40,192 nucleotides of DNA, taken from the NCBI GenBank assembly GCA_002068435.1, contig MVZQ01000004.1, positions 1-40,192 of the forward strand, written 5' to 3'. The stretch is from Euryarchaeota archaeon ADurb.BinA087 (lineage in GTDB: Archaea > Halobacteriota > Methanomicrobia > Methanomicrobiales > Methanospirillaceae). Of the stretch, positions 8,440 through 16,801 are shown piece after piece (the first letter of the stretch is position 1; every line of letters begins with the position of its first letter). The position numbers and the translations under genes are program-made. The notes beneath the pieces were generated by a model, which saw only the letters and a program-made list of their open reading frames with translations, ran no database searches and was not told the DNA's origin.

Positions 8440-9150
8440 ATGAAACCCATGTCAATTGCAGGGAGCCTGTTCATTCTCTCAATGCTCCTCTTGTCCGGGT
8501 GTACGGGAAATAAGGTGATTCCTCCTCCTGTACAGGAATCAGTATCTGCGGAAGGATCAACCATTTCTCTCCCCTCTCCCCGGATACAGAGCCAGACCTC
8601 GGTAGAAGCCGCCCTGCTCACACGCCGATCGGTTCGGACGTATAGCGATGCTCCGCTCACGCTCCCGGAAGCCGGCCAACTGCTGTGGGCCGCCCAGGGA
8701 ATAACGGATCCGAATGGGTTTCGGACCGCCCCCTCAGCTGGTGCCCTCTACCCCCTTGAGCTGTACCTTGTCGTAAAGAGTGTTGACCGTCTTTCCCCGG
8801 GAATATATCATTATCTTCCCACCGATCATCAGCTCCGTCTCTTATCCGAAGGTGAGGTATCGGATCAACTGAGTGATGCTGCTCTCCGGCAGTCTGCGGT
8901 GAAAGACGCTCCAGTGGTGATTGTTTTCTCCGCTGTTCCTGAACGGACAACGGCCAGGTACGGTGAACGGGGGATGCAGTATGTCTTCATGGAGGCGGGG
9001 CATGCTGCCCAGAATGTCTGCCTCCAGGCAGTTGCCCTCGATCTCGGTACGGTGACAATCGGGGCATTTGATGAGGATGAGGTCCGAACAATTCTGAACC
9101 TGCCGGAACGTGAAATTCCGCTCTACCTCCTTCCGGTCGGACGGCCTTGA
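8440..9150 (+). CDS. SagB-type nitroreductase-family lipoprotein
   Basis: The 236-aa product starts with a lipoprotein signal ending in LLLSGC (Cys21 as the lipidated residue), so it should be anchored outside the membrane. The rest is an FMN-binding nitroreductase fold of the SagB/ThcOx type: RRSVRTYSDAPLTLPEAGQLLWAAQG near 62-87, TAPSAGALYPLELYLVV, and AGHAAQNVCLQA. Cytoplasmic relatives oxidise azoline rings in peptide natural products; stand-alone lipoprotein versions have no known substrate. No cyclodehydratase or precursor peptide gene is nearby, so a natural-product role is unlikely. Confidence 0.85.
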   Translation: MKPMSIAGSLFILSMLLLSGCTGNKVIPPPVQESVSAEGSTISLPSPRIQSQTSVEAALLTRRSVRTYSDAPLTLPEAGQLLWAAQGITDPNGFRTAPSAGALYPLELYLVVKSVDRLSPGIYHYLPTDHQLRLLSEGEVSDQLSDAALRQSAVKDAPVVIVFSAVPERTTARYGERGMQYVFMEAGHAAQNVCLQAVALDLGTVTIGAFDEDEVRTILNLPEREIPLYLLPVGRP

Positions 9151-9285
9151 TAGAAATGTATCCCTTGCAGGAGCACCTTTCAGGAACCTCGAGGAACCTC
9201 ATCGCAGATGGGATCGGCGAGGATGCACACGGACGATCTCTTTTTCGGCACGATGGAGGGGGCGAGGGCTTCTGTACGTATCATC

Positions 9286-10965
9286 TCAGGGATGCTGCTC
9301 TTCCCTTCTGACCTTCGCTGCCTCCCGTTCGCGAAGCTCATTCCTCCGTATCTTTCCCGAATGGGTCTTTGGGAGGGATTCCACAAATTCGATTGCCCGG
9401 GGGTACTTGTAAGGGGCTGTTACCCTCTTCACATGCTCCTGCAGGTCAGCCACGAGCCAGGGGGAGGGTTGGACACCGGGTTTGAGTACCACAAAGGCTT
9501 TCACGATCAGCCCCCGGATGGGATCAGGGGAACCCACCACCGCTGCTTCCGCAACCGCGGGATGCTCAAGCAGGGCACTCTCGACCTCAAACGGCCCGAT
9601 ACGATACCCTGACGCCTTGATGACATCATCATCCCTGCCGATGTACCAGAAATTGCCGTCTTCGTCCATGGCTGCCTTGTCATCGGTATAATACCAGCCT
9701 TTCACAAAGGACTTCCGGTTGGCAGCCTCGTTCTCAATATATCCTGAGAACAACCCGACCGGCCGGGGATTGACGGAGATCGCTATCCTTCCTTCGCGGT
9801 TCGTGCCCACCGGGTTACCATGCCGGTCATGGAGTTTGATGTGCCAGCCGGGAGCAGGTGTTCCCATGGAGCCGGGAGGGCTTTCGTGGCAGGGGAATGC
9901 ACCGATGCAGAGCACGGTCTCTGTCTGGCCGTACCCCTCGTAGATCAGGAGGCCGGTCTTCTCTTTCCAGACCCGGATCACCTCGGGGTTCAGGGGTTCA
10001 CCGGCGCTCACGCAGTGGCGGAGCCGTGAGAGGTTGTACTGCGAGAGGTCCAGGAGGATGAGCATCCGGTAGATGGTGGGCGGGCAGCAGAAGGTGGTGA
10101 TCCCATACTGCTCAAGGAGCGGGGGTATCTCTGCTGCATCGAATTTTCCCCGGATATCATACACAAAGACGGCTGCCCCCTCGATCCACTGGCCAAACAG
10201 GTTCCCCCACGCACTCTTTGCCCAGCCGGTGTCGGCGATGGTGAAATGGAGATCGGATGGGTTCAGGTCCTGCCATAACCGTGCGGTGACACGATGGCCA
10301 AGCGGGTAGCGGTGATCATGGAGCACCATCTTGGGGTTGCCGGTGGTTCCCGACGTGAAGAAGATCAGGAGGGGGTCGGAAGAACGGGTCTTTCCTGCCG
10401 GCAGGGGTCTTTCTTGCTCCGGTGAATCGGGGGTGGTATCAGGAGGATAGCTGATCCAGCCGGAGAGGGTACCCTGTACCACCATACAGACTGGTTTTGA
10501 TGGTTCCTCTTTGAGGGCTTCCTGTACCTTAGGTGCGTTCTCCTGATCGGTGATGACCAGCGCAAACCTGCCTATTTTGAGACGGTAAGCGATGTCATGG
10601 GGGGTCAGCAGGGTCGGCGCGGGAGTGAAGACTGCCCCGAGCTTGATCAGGGCAACCACGAGGATCCACCATTCCGGGATCCGCGGGAGCATCAGAAAGA
10701 CCCGGTCCCCTCGTGAGATCGTACTGTCCTGCAGGAACCGTGCCGCCCGATCGGATTCCTGTTTCATATCCCGGAACGTATATCGCCGCTCCACTCTCTG
10801 CTGGTTCACCCAGAGCAACGCCAGCTTGTCCGGCTCTTGTTCTGCCCACGCATCAACGACATCGTACCCGAAGTTGTACCATTCGGGGACCTCTATCGCG
10901 AAGTTCTTCAGACGGTCCTCATGGGGCTCTGGACCGGGGAGGAAATTGGGAGACCTGGGCGGCAT
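9286..10965 (-). CDS. Acyl-CoA synthetase, AMP-forming, medium-chain/Macs type
   Basis: An ANL-superfamily acid-CoA ligase of about 559 aa. It has the P-loop TSGTTGNPK (204-212), GWAKSAWGNLF, the adenine-site YGQTET (345-350), the hinge region YIGRDDDVIKASGYRIGP and the catalytic lysine in THSGKIRR (about K538). The closest match I can recall is the methanogen medium/branched-chain acyl-CoA synthetase group related to bacterial medium-chain synthetases. It activates a carboxylic acid with ATP and CoA in the cytoplasm. The ATG at 10965 follows a GGTGA at a somewhat long distance; a GTG at 10983 is an alternative start. The methyltransferase gene lies just upstream in the same direction. Confidence 0.85.
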   Translation of the reverse strand: MPPRSPNFLPGPEPHEDRLKNFAIEVPEWYNFGYDVVDAWAEQEPDKLALLWVNQQRVERRYTFRDMKQESDRAARFLQDSTISRGDRVFLMLPRIPEWWILVVALIKLGAVFTPAPTLLTPHDIAYRLKIGRFALVITDQENAPKVQEALKEEPSKPVCMVVQGTLSGWISYPPDTTPDSPEQERPLPAGKTRSSDPLLIFFTSGTTGNPKMVLHDHRYPLGHRVTARLWQDLNPSDLHFTIADTGWAKSAWGNLFGQWIEGAAVFVYDIRGKFDAAEIPPLLEQYGITTFCCPPTIYRMLILLDLSQYNLSRLRHCVSAGEPLNPEVIRVWKEKTGLLIYEGYGQTETVLCIGAFPCHESPPGSMGTPAPGWHIKLHDRHGNPVGTNREGRIAISVNPRPVGLFSGYIENEAANRKSFVKGWYYTDDKAAMDEDGNFWYIGRDDDVIKASGYRIGPFEVESALLEHPAVAEAAVVGSPDPIRGLIVKAFVVLKPGVQPSPWLVADLQEHVKRVTAPYKYPRAIEFVESLPKTHSGKIRRNELREREAAKVRREEQHP

Positions 10966-11043
10966 ATATGCTCGTAGTATCACCCGGAGCTACTTGAAGA
11001 TGACAGATGGGTATCCGACATCGCTTCCAAAAACCCGCTCTGT

Positions 11044-11670
11044 TCACTTCTCCATGAATGCACAGTTCGCGACATGATCACCCCATTTTCCCCGGAGGGT
11101 AACCGCCCGGAGTGCAAGGATCGTAAAGGAAGGCGCGAACAGGTCCCGCAGTTCCTCTTCTGAAGAGAAGTAGAGCACCGTCCCGATCTGCGTCGTCCGG
11201 TATTTCCCGGAACCGCCAAACTGGGGGTCGTTATCATGAAAACAGACCGAGAGATACCTGGCGCCGGGCCGAAGCAGCCGGACGACATTGGCAACGTACC
11301 GGGGGCGGTCCTCAGGATAAATATGATGGAGGAGCTCCCAGTCAAACGCAAAGTCAAAAAGACCCTTCACTTCCGGAAGGTCGCCGAGTACGTCGGCAAC
11401 GAGGAAGGTGCACCGGACTCCCTCTCTCCTGGCATTTTCCCGGGCAAGATCGATCGCCGAAGGGGAGATATCAATGCCGGTGACATCGAATCCCTGCTTT
11501 GCAAGCCAGACGGCATAATTGCCGGCACCACAGCCGAATTCGATCGTCCGGCAGGGGACAAGCCTTCTGTTCCGGACCAGCCGGACGAGGATGTCAGGAG
11601 GTGTCTCAATGTTCCAGGGGATCTTCTCAGGAGGTATCTTCCGGTAAATCTCTTCCATCTCGACAGGCAT
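11044..11670 (-). CDS. Class I SAM-dependent methyltransferase
   Basis: A 208-aa Rossmann-fold methyltransferase. Motif I is TIEFGCGAGNYAVWLA (about 42-57), motif II VTGIDISPSAIDLA with the acidic ribose-binding Asp, then FLVADVLG, and FDFAFDWELLHHI as motif IV region. It resembles small thiopurine/tellurite-type or ubiquinone-type methyltransferases, but the substrate cannot be read from the sequence. No strong ribosome site is visible at 11670; the next ATG (11658) is possible. It lies 78 bases upstream of the acyl-CoA synthetase gene and may be co-transcribed with it. Confidence 0.85.
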   Translation of the reverse strand: MPVEMEEIYRKIPPEKIPWNIETPPDILVRLVRNRRLVPCRTIEFGCGAGNYAVWLAKQGFDVTGIDISPSAIDLARENARREGVRCTFLVADVLGDLPEVKGLFDFAFDWELLHHIYPEDRPRYVANVVRLLRPGARYLSVCFHDNDPQFGGSGKYRTTQIGTVLYFSSEEELRDLFAPSFTILALRAVTLRGKWGDHVANCAFMEK

Positions 11671-11797
11671 GCTACGAATCCATTACCGCGAGTGTGGGGG
11701 AGAAGAAGGGAAAAAGTACTCCATCACCAGTGATAGCTGATCAGTTGTTCCGGGCTGCCTGTCATCACCGTATCTCAAAGCCGCGGAACTCCCCCGT

Positions 11798-12034
11798 CTA
11801 CAGGCTCTTCGTGATATCCAGGATGTCGATGCGGATAACGGGATCGCCATCTGCCTGGATCAGGTGCACAAATATTTCAAACGGATCGTCCTCCTCTTCG
11901 GCAACGATCAGAACCGAACCGTCGGGGGGATTGCCGATAAATCCTGTAACGCCGCCGCACAGTCGGCCACAAACTACCAAAAACAATCTTTTCAACCGGT
12001 GACCAGAACCAATGGGGCGGCGGATGTTCTCCAT
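11798..12034 (-). CDS. 78-aa hypothetical protein, third gene of mini-operon
   Basis: The ATG at 12034 overlaps the stop codon of the preceding small gene in a TGATG arrangement, which strongly suggests translational coupling. The product has a basic N-terminus, a glycine-rich block (CGRLCGGVTGFIGNPPDG) and an acidic C-terminal half (VLIVAEEEDDPFEIFVHLI) that reads like a small folded domain. No family is recognised. Confidence rests on the operon layout and protein-like composition. Confidence 0.5.
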   Translation of the reverse strand: MENIRRPIGSGHRLKRLFLVVCGRLCGGVTGFIGNPPDGSVLIVAEEEDDPFEIFVHLIQADGDPVIRIDILDITKSL

Positions 12035-12172
12035 CAGATGATATCAATAGCAATCAGCTCTTCAATCTCCTCTTCTTCCTCATCTTCCGCTCTTCGTCGT
12101 TCTTTTGCGGACCGGGGAGCAGCATCCGGGGTAAAGAGTGCCTTCAGCCAGTCGATTAATCCGATAGCTCAT
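12034..12172 (-). pseudogene. Small acidic protein gene with one-base frameshift near its start
   Basis: From the stop at 12034-12036 backwards the frame reads GLIDWLKALFTPD, a charged linker, then AEDEEEEEIEELIAIDII. That is a membrane-proximal-looking start and a very acidic tail. The only sensible start, ATG at 12172 after GGTAAGGGTGGG, is in another frame. Removing a single base within the first four codons joins it to this frame as M-S-I-G-L-I-D-W. Either the gene is broken or the base is a sequencing error. It sits eight bases after the zinc-ribbon gene and overlaps the next start. Confidence 0.45.
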
Positions 12173-12179
12173 CCCACCC

Positions 12180-12344
12180 TTACCTTTTGATCGGCTCTCT
12201 GGGGTTTATTCTTATGCTCGATCCGCAGCGGGGGCATTGAATGCGAACGGGTCTCCTCGATGTCGGAATGAGGGCTAGTTTTGTGCCCATGTACGTCCAC
12301 TCATGACTGCATCGCTTGCAGGTTACCCGTATGCTTGTCAACAC
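12180..12344 (-). CDS. 54-aa zinc-ribbon protein
   Basis: A GTG at 12344 opens a 54-codon frame. The protein has two CxxC knuckles, CKRC at 9-12 followed by HEWTYMG, and CPRC at 37-40 followed by GSSIRINP. This is the layout of small archaeal zinc-ribbon proteins (VTCxRCxHEWxYxG). The four cysteines should bind one zinc; partners may be RNA, DNA or protein. A TATA box 25 bases upstream predicts a leaderless transcript. It leads a run of three tiny genes ending at 11798. Confidence 0.65.
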   Translation of the reverse strand: MLTSIRVTCKRCSHEWTYMGTKLALIPTSRRPVRIQCPRCGSSIRINPREPIKR

Positions 12345-12364
12345 TATCAGTCACCATCCCTGTC

Positions 12365-12405
12365 GAATATAAGAGAAGAGCCGGTCCATCAGCACCTGGA
12401 CCGGC
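12365..12405 (-). promoter_or_regulatory. TATA box with upstream perfect inverted repeat
   Basis: On the minus strand CTTATATTC (12365-12373) is centred 25 bases before the GTG of the zinc-ribbon gene. Immediately upstream lies a perfect 9-bp inverted repeat, GCCGGTCCA and TGGACCGGC with an 8-base spacer (12380-12405). There is no T-run, so an operator next to the TATA/BRE region is more likely than a terminator. The binding protein is unknown. Confidence 0.5.
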
Positions 12406-12581
12406 CAGGCATTTACCGCAATTCCGCGGGCGTGTCATCACCTCATGCTGTCCGGTAAGGTGAGACAAAGGAACGGTCTCTTTTGGAGGGAATAAGCTGA
12501 GGCTGTGCGAAAGGTGAAAGTGAGGTGGAGAAGGAGGGAGGGAGCACCGTGAAGAGGACGGCAGGCAGGGGAAGAATTGGA

Positions 12582-13610
12582 TCACAGGCCCGACTCTGCA
12601 AGGAACCTGGAGAAAAGATCGGCGATCTCGGTGTTGTTGAGATCCGAGAAAGGGAAGTGCGTGTTGCCGCGAATGCCGATATCGGGCAGGTGAACAAGAC
12701 GGGCCTGACCTCCCTTCCGGTTTACCGCTTCCACCCAGCGTCGTGCCATTGCAAGACGGACACGCCAGCTGTCCTGGCCCGGGTTGGCTGAGGGCTGTTC
12801 CGGGATGTTGTCGCCGTAATAGAGAACGATCGGGATCGTTGTCAACTGCAGGAAATCCCGCAGGGGCACCCCGGACGCTTCGAGCGTTCCCCCTGAGCTC
12901 GGCATGGGGGAAGGGATTTCCCCTTCAGGGAAGACAAAACCGCTCCCGGGCTCGTACGAAACGATGGCACGAACATTCCGGCTCCTGATCGCCGTGATCC
13001 AGCCCGGGCCCCCTCCCTGGGAGTGGGTGACGAACACTCCCGGGCCGATCCTCCCGAATACTGCCACGACCGCATCCGCGATAAGACCGGCATCGAAGGG
13101 GCCGGTGTCCGGGGTTATCTGGCGGAAGAACTGGTTGAGGGATTCCGCATCGCGGGGGAACCGGACACCCGGGAAGAAGTCCGGCCAGATGCCGAGCCGA
13201 AACAGGGAAAACCAGTACTGATCATCGGGTGTTGCGGGAATGACACCGGGCAGCGTGCTCTGCCCTGCACCGCCCCGGCGGGGCTGATCGATGAGATATA
13301 CGGGAAATCCCCGCCGCAGGAAGATGCTCTGGAACCCTTCCCGTCCGTCAGGAGTGCTCCCCCAGCATCTCGAGAACTGCCCGGCACCATGCAGAAACAC
13401 GAGCGGGATATGGGATGCATGGGAGGGGATCTGATATTGTACATACGCATGATCCCCGTGAAGTGTCTGCCCGTCCGGTGTCCTTTTCAAAGGATCGAAC
13501 CTGCCGGGATGTTGTATCACGGATCCACCGATTGCGAAACTTCCCTGATCCCTGATATGGATCGGTTCGGACGGAGCACCCGCATCTCCTGGTGTTACCG
13601 GCTTTCGCAT
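12582..13610 (-). CDS. Alpha/beta hydrolase, esterase 713-like
   Basis: A 342-aa serine hydrolase. The oxyanion-hole motif FLHGAGQFSRCW is at 72-83, the nucleophile elbow THSQGGG at 195-201 (Ser197), EPGSG follows, and a His in GNTHFPFSDLNN near residue 320 completes the triad. DQPRRGGAG and the GFPVYLIDQP strand match the Alcaligenes esterase 713-like group. No clear signal peptide is present, so a cytoplasmic location is likely. The substrate is unknown. The promoter region is shared, head to head, with the 52-aa membrane protein at 13704. Confidence 0.8.
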   Translation of the reverse strand: MRKPVTPGDAGAPSEPIHIRDQGSFAIGGSVIQHPGRFDPLKRTPDGQTLHGDHAYVQYQIPSHASHIPLVFLHGAGQFSRCWGSTPDGREGFQSIFLRRGFPVYLIDQPRRGGAGQSTLPGVIPATPDDQYWFSLFRLGIWPDFFPGVRFPRDAESLNQFFRQITPDTGPFDAGLIADAVVAVFGRIGPGVFVTHSQGGGPGWITAIRSRNVRAIVSYEPGSGFVFPEGEIPSPMPSSGGTLEASGVPLRDFLQLTTIPIVLYYGDNIPEQPSANPGQDSWRVRLAMARRWVEAVNRKGGQARLVHLPDIGIRGNTHFPFSDLNNTEIADLFSRFLAESGL

Positions 13611-13703
13611 ATGATGACCCCTGGATATTCTCTGTCCGGATGCTGTTTCGGGAGACTTTGCTGCGGGAGGGTATTAATATTCAGGTGCATATTCCGGTAC
13701 TCT

Positions 13704-13862
13704 ATGAACAAAATCCTGTTTCTTGCCGGGTTATGTATCGCATTAACTGCGGCTGCACTCCTTTTTTTTGGTCTCATTGAGCCCGGACCTGCCGCAGTGA
13801 TCGGGATCGTGGGAATCGGGCTGATTGGTGCATCCGGGGTATCGAACATCAAGAGGCTGTGA
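13704..13862 (+). CDS. 52-aa two-helix membrane protein, family copy 1
   Basis: The product begins MNKILFLAGLCIAL and ends GASGVSNIKRL. Two hydrophobic segments (about 4-23 and 30-45) are separated by a short IEPGPA turn, suggesting a helical hairpin with a basic tail. Two further copies of the same length occur at 18035 and 35007, with nearly identical C-terminal halves. A TATA-like TATTAATA lies about 30 bases upstream; there is no ribosome site. No known family is recognised. Conservation between three copies, mainly at protein level, shows that this is a real gene rather than the antisense frame that also stays open. Confidence 0.75.
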   Translation: MNKILFLAGLCIALTAAALLFFGLIEPGPAAVIGIVGIGLIGASGVSNIKRL

Positions 13863-13904
13863 GGAGGGAGGCCTGGAACGGATCATTCGGTGAAACAATG
13901 AGGC

Positions 13905-14819
13905 CTAATAATTGGTCACGATGATCTCGTGAATTGCTCCCCGCTTCGTTCCATCCCGGTTGATGTACCGCTTCGCCGGGACCCGTTCAATCCGATAATC
14001 CGCATAGAGGGAATCAAAGAAGTGATCATCGGGATTGCTGTTTCTAGGATCTGAGTTGCTGAGCATCAGCTTTCCGCCCGTCGCATGACATTCGGTAAAG
14101 AACCGGGCAAGTCGCCGCTGCTCATCATCGCTGAACCCATCTTTGGCGTACCCGGTGAAGGATGAGGTCGGGTTGAGCGGCCGGTAAGGGGGATCGAAAT
14201 AGACAAACGAATCCCCGGAGATATAGGGACCGGCCGTGGTGAAATCTCCCTGGTGAATCTCAGTATTCTTAAGAAGAGCCGAATCAGCCCGTAATACGGT
14301 GGCATTCAGGATGGCCGGTTTTTTATAGGAGCCAAACGGGACATTGAACTCCCCCTGTGCGTTCACCCGGAAGAGGCCATTGAAGCAGGTCCGGTTCAGG
14401 AAGATCAGCTGGGCTGCCCTCCCCGTCCATGCTTTCCGGAACCGGGAAAAATCGATCTCTTGCTTCGTCTGGTTGAATGTCTCCCTCACCTGGTAGTAAT
14501 AGTCTTTCCGTGCAGCCTCATTCCGTGGCACATATTCCTTAGCGATTGCATCAAGCTCGTGGATCAGCGATTCGACATCATCCCTCACTACGGTATAGGC
14601 AAGCACCAGTTCCTCGTTGATATCAAAAATGTGACATGTCTTGAAATCGAACATCCCGTTCAGGAAGAAATAGACTGCCCCACCTCCCACAAACGGCTCG
14701 ACGAATACCGGCACTTCACCCTCTTCCACCTGGACCGGGATCCGTTTCCTGACCTCGTCGAGTAACTGGGTCTTGCCGCCAGCCCATTTCAAAAAAGGTT
14801 TTGCGGAGGAGGTGACCAT
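13905..14819 (-). CDS. dam: Dam-type DNA adenine-N6 methyltransferase (D12 class)
   Basis: A 304-aa alpha-class adenine methyltransferase. KWAGGK (11-16) and EPFVGGGAV (41-49) form the AdoMet site, NRTCFNGLFRVN (142-153) lies in the target-recognition part typical of Dam/DpnM enzymes, and DPPY (209-212) is the catalytic motif. The likely product is N6-methyladenine, by similarity perhaps in GATC. No restriction endonuclease is encoded next to it, so it appears to be an orphan methylase with a regulatory or protective role. AGGA lies about eight bases before the ATG. Confidence 0.88.
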   Translation of the reverse strand: MVTSSAKPFLKWAGGKTQLLDEVRKRIPVQVEEGEVPVFVEPFVGGGAVYFFLNGMFDFKTCHIFDINEELVLAYTVVRDDVESLIHELDAIAKEYVPRNEAARKDYYYQVRETFNQTKQEIDFSRFRKAWTGRAAQLIFLNRTCFNGLFRVNAQGEFNVPFGSYKKPAILNATVLRADSALLKNTEIHQGDFTTAGPYISGDSFVYFDPPYRPLNPTSSFTGYAKDGFSDDEQRRLARFFTECHATGGKLMLSNSDPRNSNPDDHFFDSLYADYRIERVPAKRYINRDGTKRGAIHEIIVTNY

Positions 14820-15165
14820 GTCGATTGTTCCTGCTTATCCTATGGTCGTGCAAGGATATGAAGAGGGGGATTAACGTTCGTTATTGAGCAGTGAAATTTC
14901 CCCATTGCATGCATCGCTGTTCTGTGATAGGCATACACAATCATCAGTGATAGGGGGGCAGGGGTCATGAGGGATACGGCACTACTCGAATCAGTGACGA
15001 CTTTCATGGCAATGTTAAATATCAGCTCGTTCTTATTGGATACGTGCTCTGACAGAACAGGAATGTGTCTGGTGGACCCCCACCTTCTTTTTTTGCATTG
15101 AACAGGAATTTCCAGAGCCACTGCAGCTCGCTGACGCGATTGCATGACAAAGGGGAGAGACAACC
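14820..15165. other. Divergent intergenic region between dam and collagen-like gene
   Basis: No supported gene. A 44-codon plus-strand frame from 14967 follows a GGCAGGGG stretch but is not protein-like. The GGGGAGAG ribosome site of the next gene is at the right end. The two flanking genes must each have a promoter here. Confidence 0.4.
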
Positions 15166-15885
15166 ATGAAAAAGAACACGCTTATGCTCGCCGTATTGGT
15201 GGGAATCGTTCTTCTGGGTGCATCCATTGCCCTGGCAGATCCTCCTACCGATACCGGAGTACTGTGGTCAACCATTACTGAATTGCAGAACAATGTCGCT
15301 GATCTGCAGTTCGATGCAGAATCGATCTGGACTGCAATTGCCGCATTACAGGCCAGGGATACGGATCTGCAGAATCAGATCGACACCATCGAATTAACCC
15401 CGGGTCCAGTGGGGCCAGAGGGAGAACAAGGGCCTGCCGGACCGCAAGGTGAAACAGGGCCTGCTGGACCACAGGGAGAGACCGGGCCAGCGGGACCGCA
15501 GGGAGAACAGGGGCCGCAGGGAGAACCTGGAGCATCACTGCATCTGGGAGACTACCAGATACTGGAAGTTGCTGACCCTACAACGGAATTTTATATGAAT
15601 TATGCGGAAACTGATGGATTTGTCATGTGCACCGTGTACGGACTGAGTGATGATTCTGCCTTCCCCTGGACAACCGCTGTGCACGGCTATGTTGGACCAG
15701 ACTTTTTACCTGAACACATGGAGATGATTGTGGCGTCATCGTCCGTCCCCGGGTATGAAGGCGGGTGGAATTATGCATCCATTACGATGCCGGTAAAAGA
15801 GGGACAATACTGGGCACTCTCATGGAAATGTGATACCTCCCGTTCTGATGCGGTATATCTGGTCTGGTGGCCGTTGAGTGCCTGA
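15166..15885 (+). CDS. Secreted collagen-like repeat protein with coiled-coil stalk
   Basis: A 239-aa exported protein. A signal peptide (to about residue 24, ending in ALAD) is followed by a heptad-rich segment (about 33-75: [27 protein letters not shown]) that should form a trimeric coiled coil. Next come about 15 uninterrupted Gly-X-Y triplets (about 81-125) built from GPAGPQGET and GPAGPQGEQ units, then a globular C-terminal domain with two Trp-rich strands. The order coiled coil, collagen, head resembles bacterial and phage collagen-like trimers. It probably acts on the cell surface. Proline hydroxylation is not expected. Confidence 0.85.
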   Translation: MKKNTLMLAVLVGIVLLGASIALADPPTDTGVLWSTITELQNNVADLQFDAESIWTAIAALQARDTDLQNQIDTIELTPGPVGPEGEQGPAGPQGETGPAGPQGETGPAGPQGEQGPQGEPGASLHLGDYQILEVADPTTEFYMNYAETDGFVMCTVYGLSDDSAFPWTTAVHGYVGPDFLPEHMEMIVASSSVPGYEGGWNYASITMPVKEGQYWALSWKCDTSRSDAVYLVWWPLSA

Positions 15886-15973
15886 ATGTACCAATATCCT
15901 TTTTGTTTTTCTCTGAACATCACGTTCCTTGGAAAGGAGAGATGGAAAATGAGGGTAATTTAGTCGCTTACTC

Positions 15974-16801
15974 TCATGCACATCCCAGACTACTCATCAC
16001 ATCCTGTATCAACGCTGCCAGCTCTTCAGCTGCCAGGCCTGTGACAAAGTCGGGAGGTAGTAGTATGCCGTCCGTTTTTTCATATGCACTATGGAGTTGG
16101 ACGCATGCACCTGGAATATCACCGGTGTCGATCAGATACTCGGCCTGTTCCAGCATATTTTCAAGGGCGATGAGCTTTCCTGCCGCTGAATGCTCCGTTG
16201 GACCTACCCCTACCAGCTCTCCAGAGGTAACCGCATGATCAAAAAACTCCTGGATATATTCTATCTCTTCTTCAGGAGGACCACTCACGCCGGTCCCTAC
16301 CAACTTGATGAATGCAACCGATCCCGGTGGTGGATAAGCGTCGTTGCTCCGGATATACAGGTACACACTTTGTTCACCAAGGCTAACCGGTGTGAATGTG
16401 ACATCTACCAAGCGATACTGACCTGGAGGCATTATATTCGGTGTATGAGGATAAGTAGCCGGGTTGAAGCAGAAAGATTCCCAGCAATACAAATACGGTT
16501 CCCTTTCAGGGTCTGCATAGGGATCAGGGTAAATGTAAGGCGCAGAATCTACAAGCCATATTATGTACACCGACACATCACTAGATGCTATGCTGTCCAG
16601 GCGAAATGTTGTGGTCTCGGATTCCCCTAAAACCACATTTCCATAATCATAAGTAGCAATCATAGGGGTATACCAAGGAGGGTCAAGTTGGAGCCACTCC
16701 AAGGGAGGACTACTGATATTGAGATCCTGGGCATTCACTAACCCAGTAGCACCGATAGCGATACCGCACAAGATGATAAGGAATGCTAATTTTCTGTTCA
16801 T
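15974..16801 (-). CDS. Secreted protein with ASH-like and FIMAH domains
   Basis: A 275-aa exported protein. The signal peptide is MNRKLAFLIILCGIAIGATG. The middle part (VVLGESETTTFRL, VDVTFTPVSLGEQSVYLYI, FIKLVGTG) resembles an ASH/choice-of-anchor immunoglobulin-like domain. The last 90 residues (FFDHAVTSGELVGVG, LIALENMLEQAEYLI, ACVQLHSAYEKTDG, PPDFVTG) match a FIMAH domain, a module frequent in methanogen surface proteins. The ATG at 16801 is chosen because it gives the same signal start as the protein at 4313; an upstream ATG at 16825 is less likely. A role at the cell surface is inferred. Confidence 0.8.
   Translation of the reverse strand: MNRKLAFLIILCGIAIGATGLVNAQDLNISSPPLEWLQLDPPWYTPMIATYDYGNVVLGESETTTFRLDSIASSDVSVYIIWLVDSAPYIYPDPYADPEREPYLYCWESFCFNPATYPHTPNIMPPGQYRLVDVTFTPVSLGEQSVYLYIRSNDAYPPPGSVAFIKLVGTGVSGPPEEEIEYIQEFFDHAVTSGELVGVGPTEHSAAGKLIALENMLEQAEYLIDTGDIPGACVQLHSAYEKTDGILLPPDFVTGLAAEELAALIQDVMSSLGCA

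Noticed and set aside
11864-12190. Plus-strand Ser-rich frame
   Set aside because: The serine run is the antisense of the acidic Glu-rich tail of the small minus-strand gene.
12406-12581. Purine-rich stretch around 12490-12570 as a possible structural RNA
   Set aside because: No stable stem or known RNA motif is visible; it reads as a biased intergenic sequence.
13023-13703. Long plus-strand frame opposite the esterase gene leading into the 52-aa gene
   Set aside because: It is the shadow of a GC-rich gene with clear hydrolase motifs; only its last 53 codons, from the ATG at 13704, are real.
13595-13852. Open minus-strand frame opposite the first 52-aa gene (similar frames at 17986-18183 and 34964-35239)
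   Set aside because: The sense proteins keep identical length and a coherent two-helix pattern in all three copies, and copies 2 and 3 share a promoter on the sense side. The antisense frames vary in length and have no start signals.
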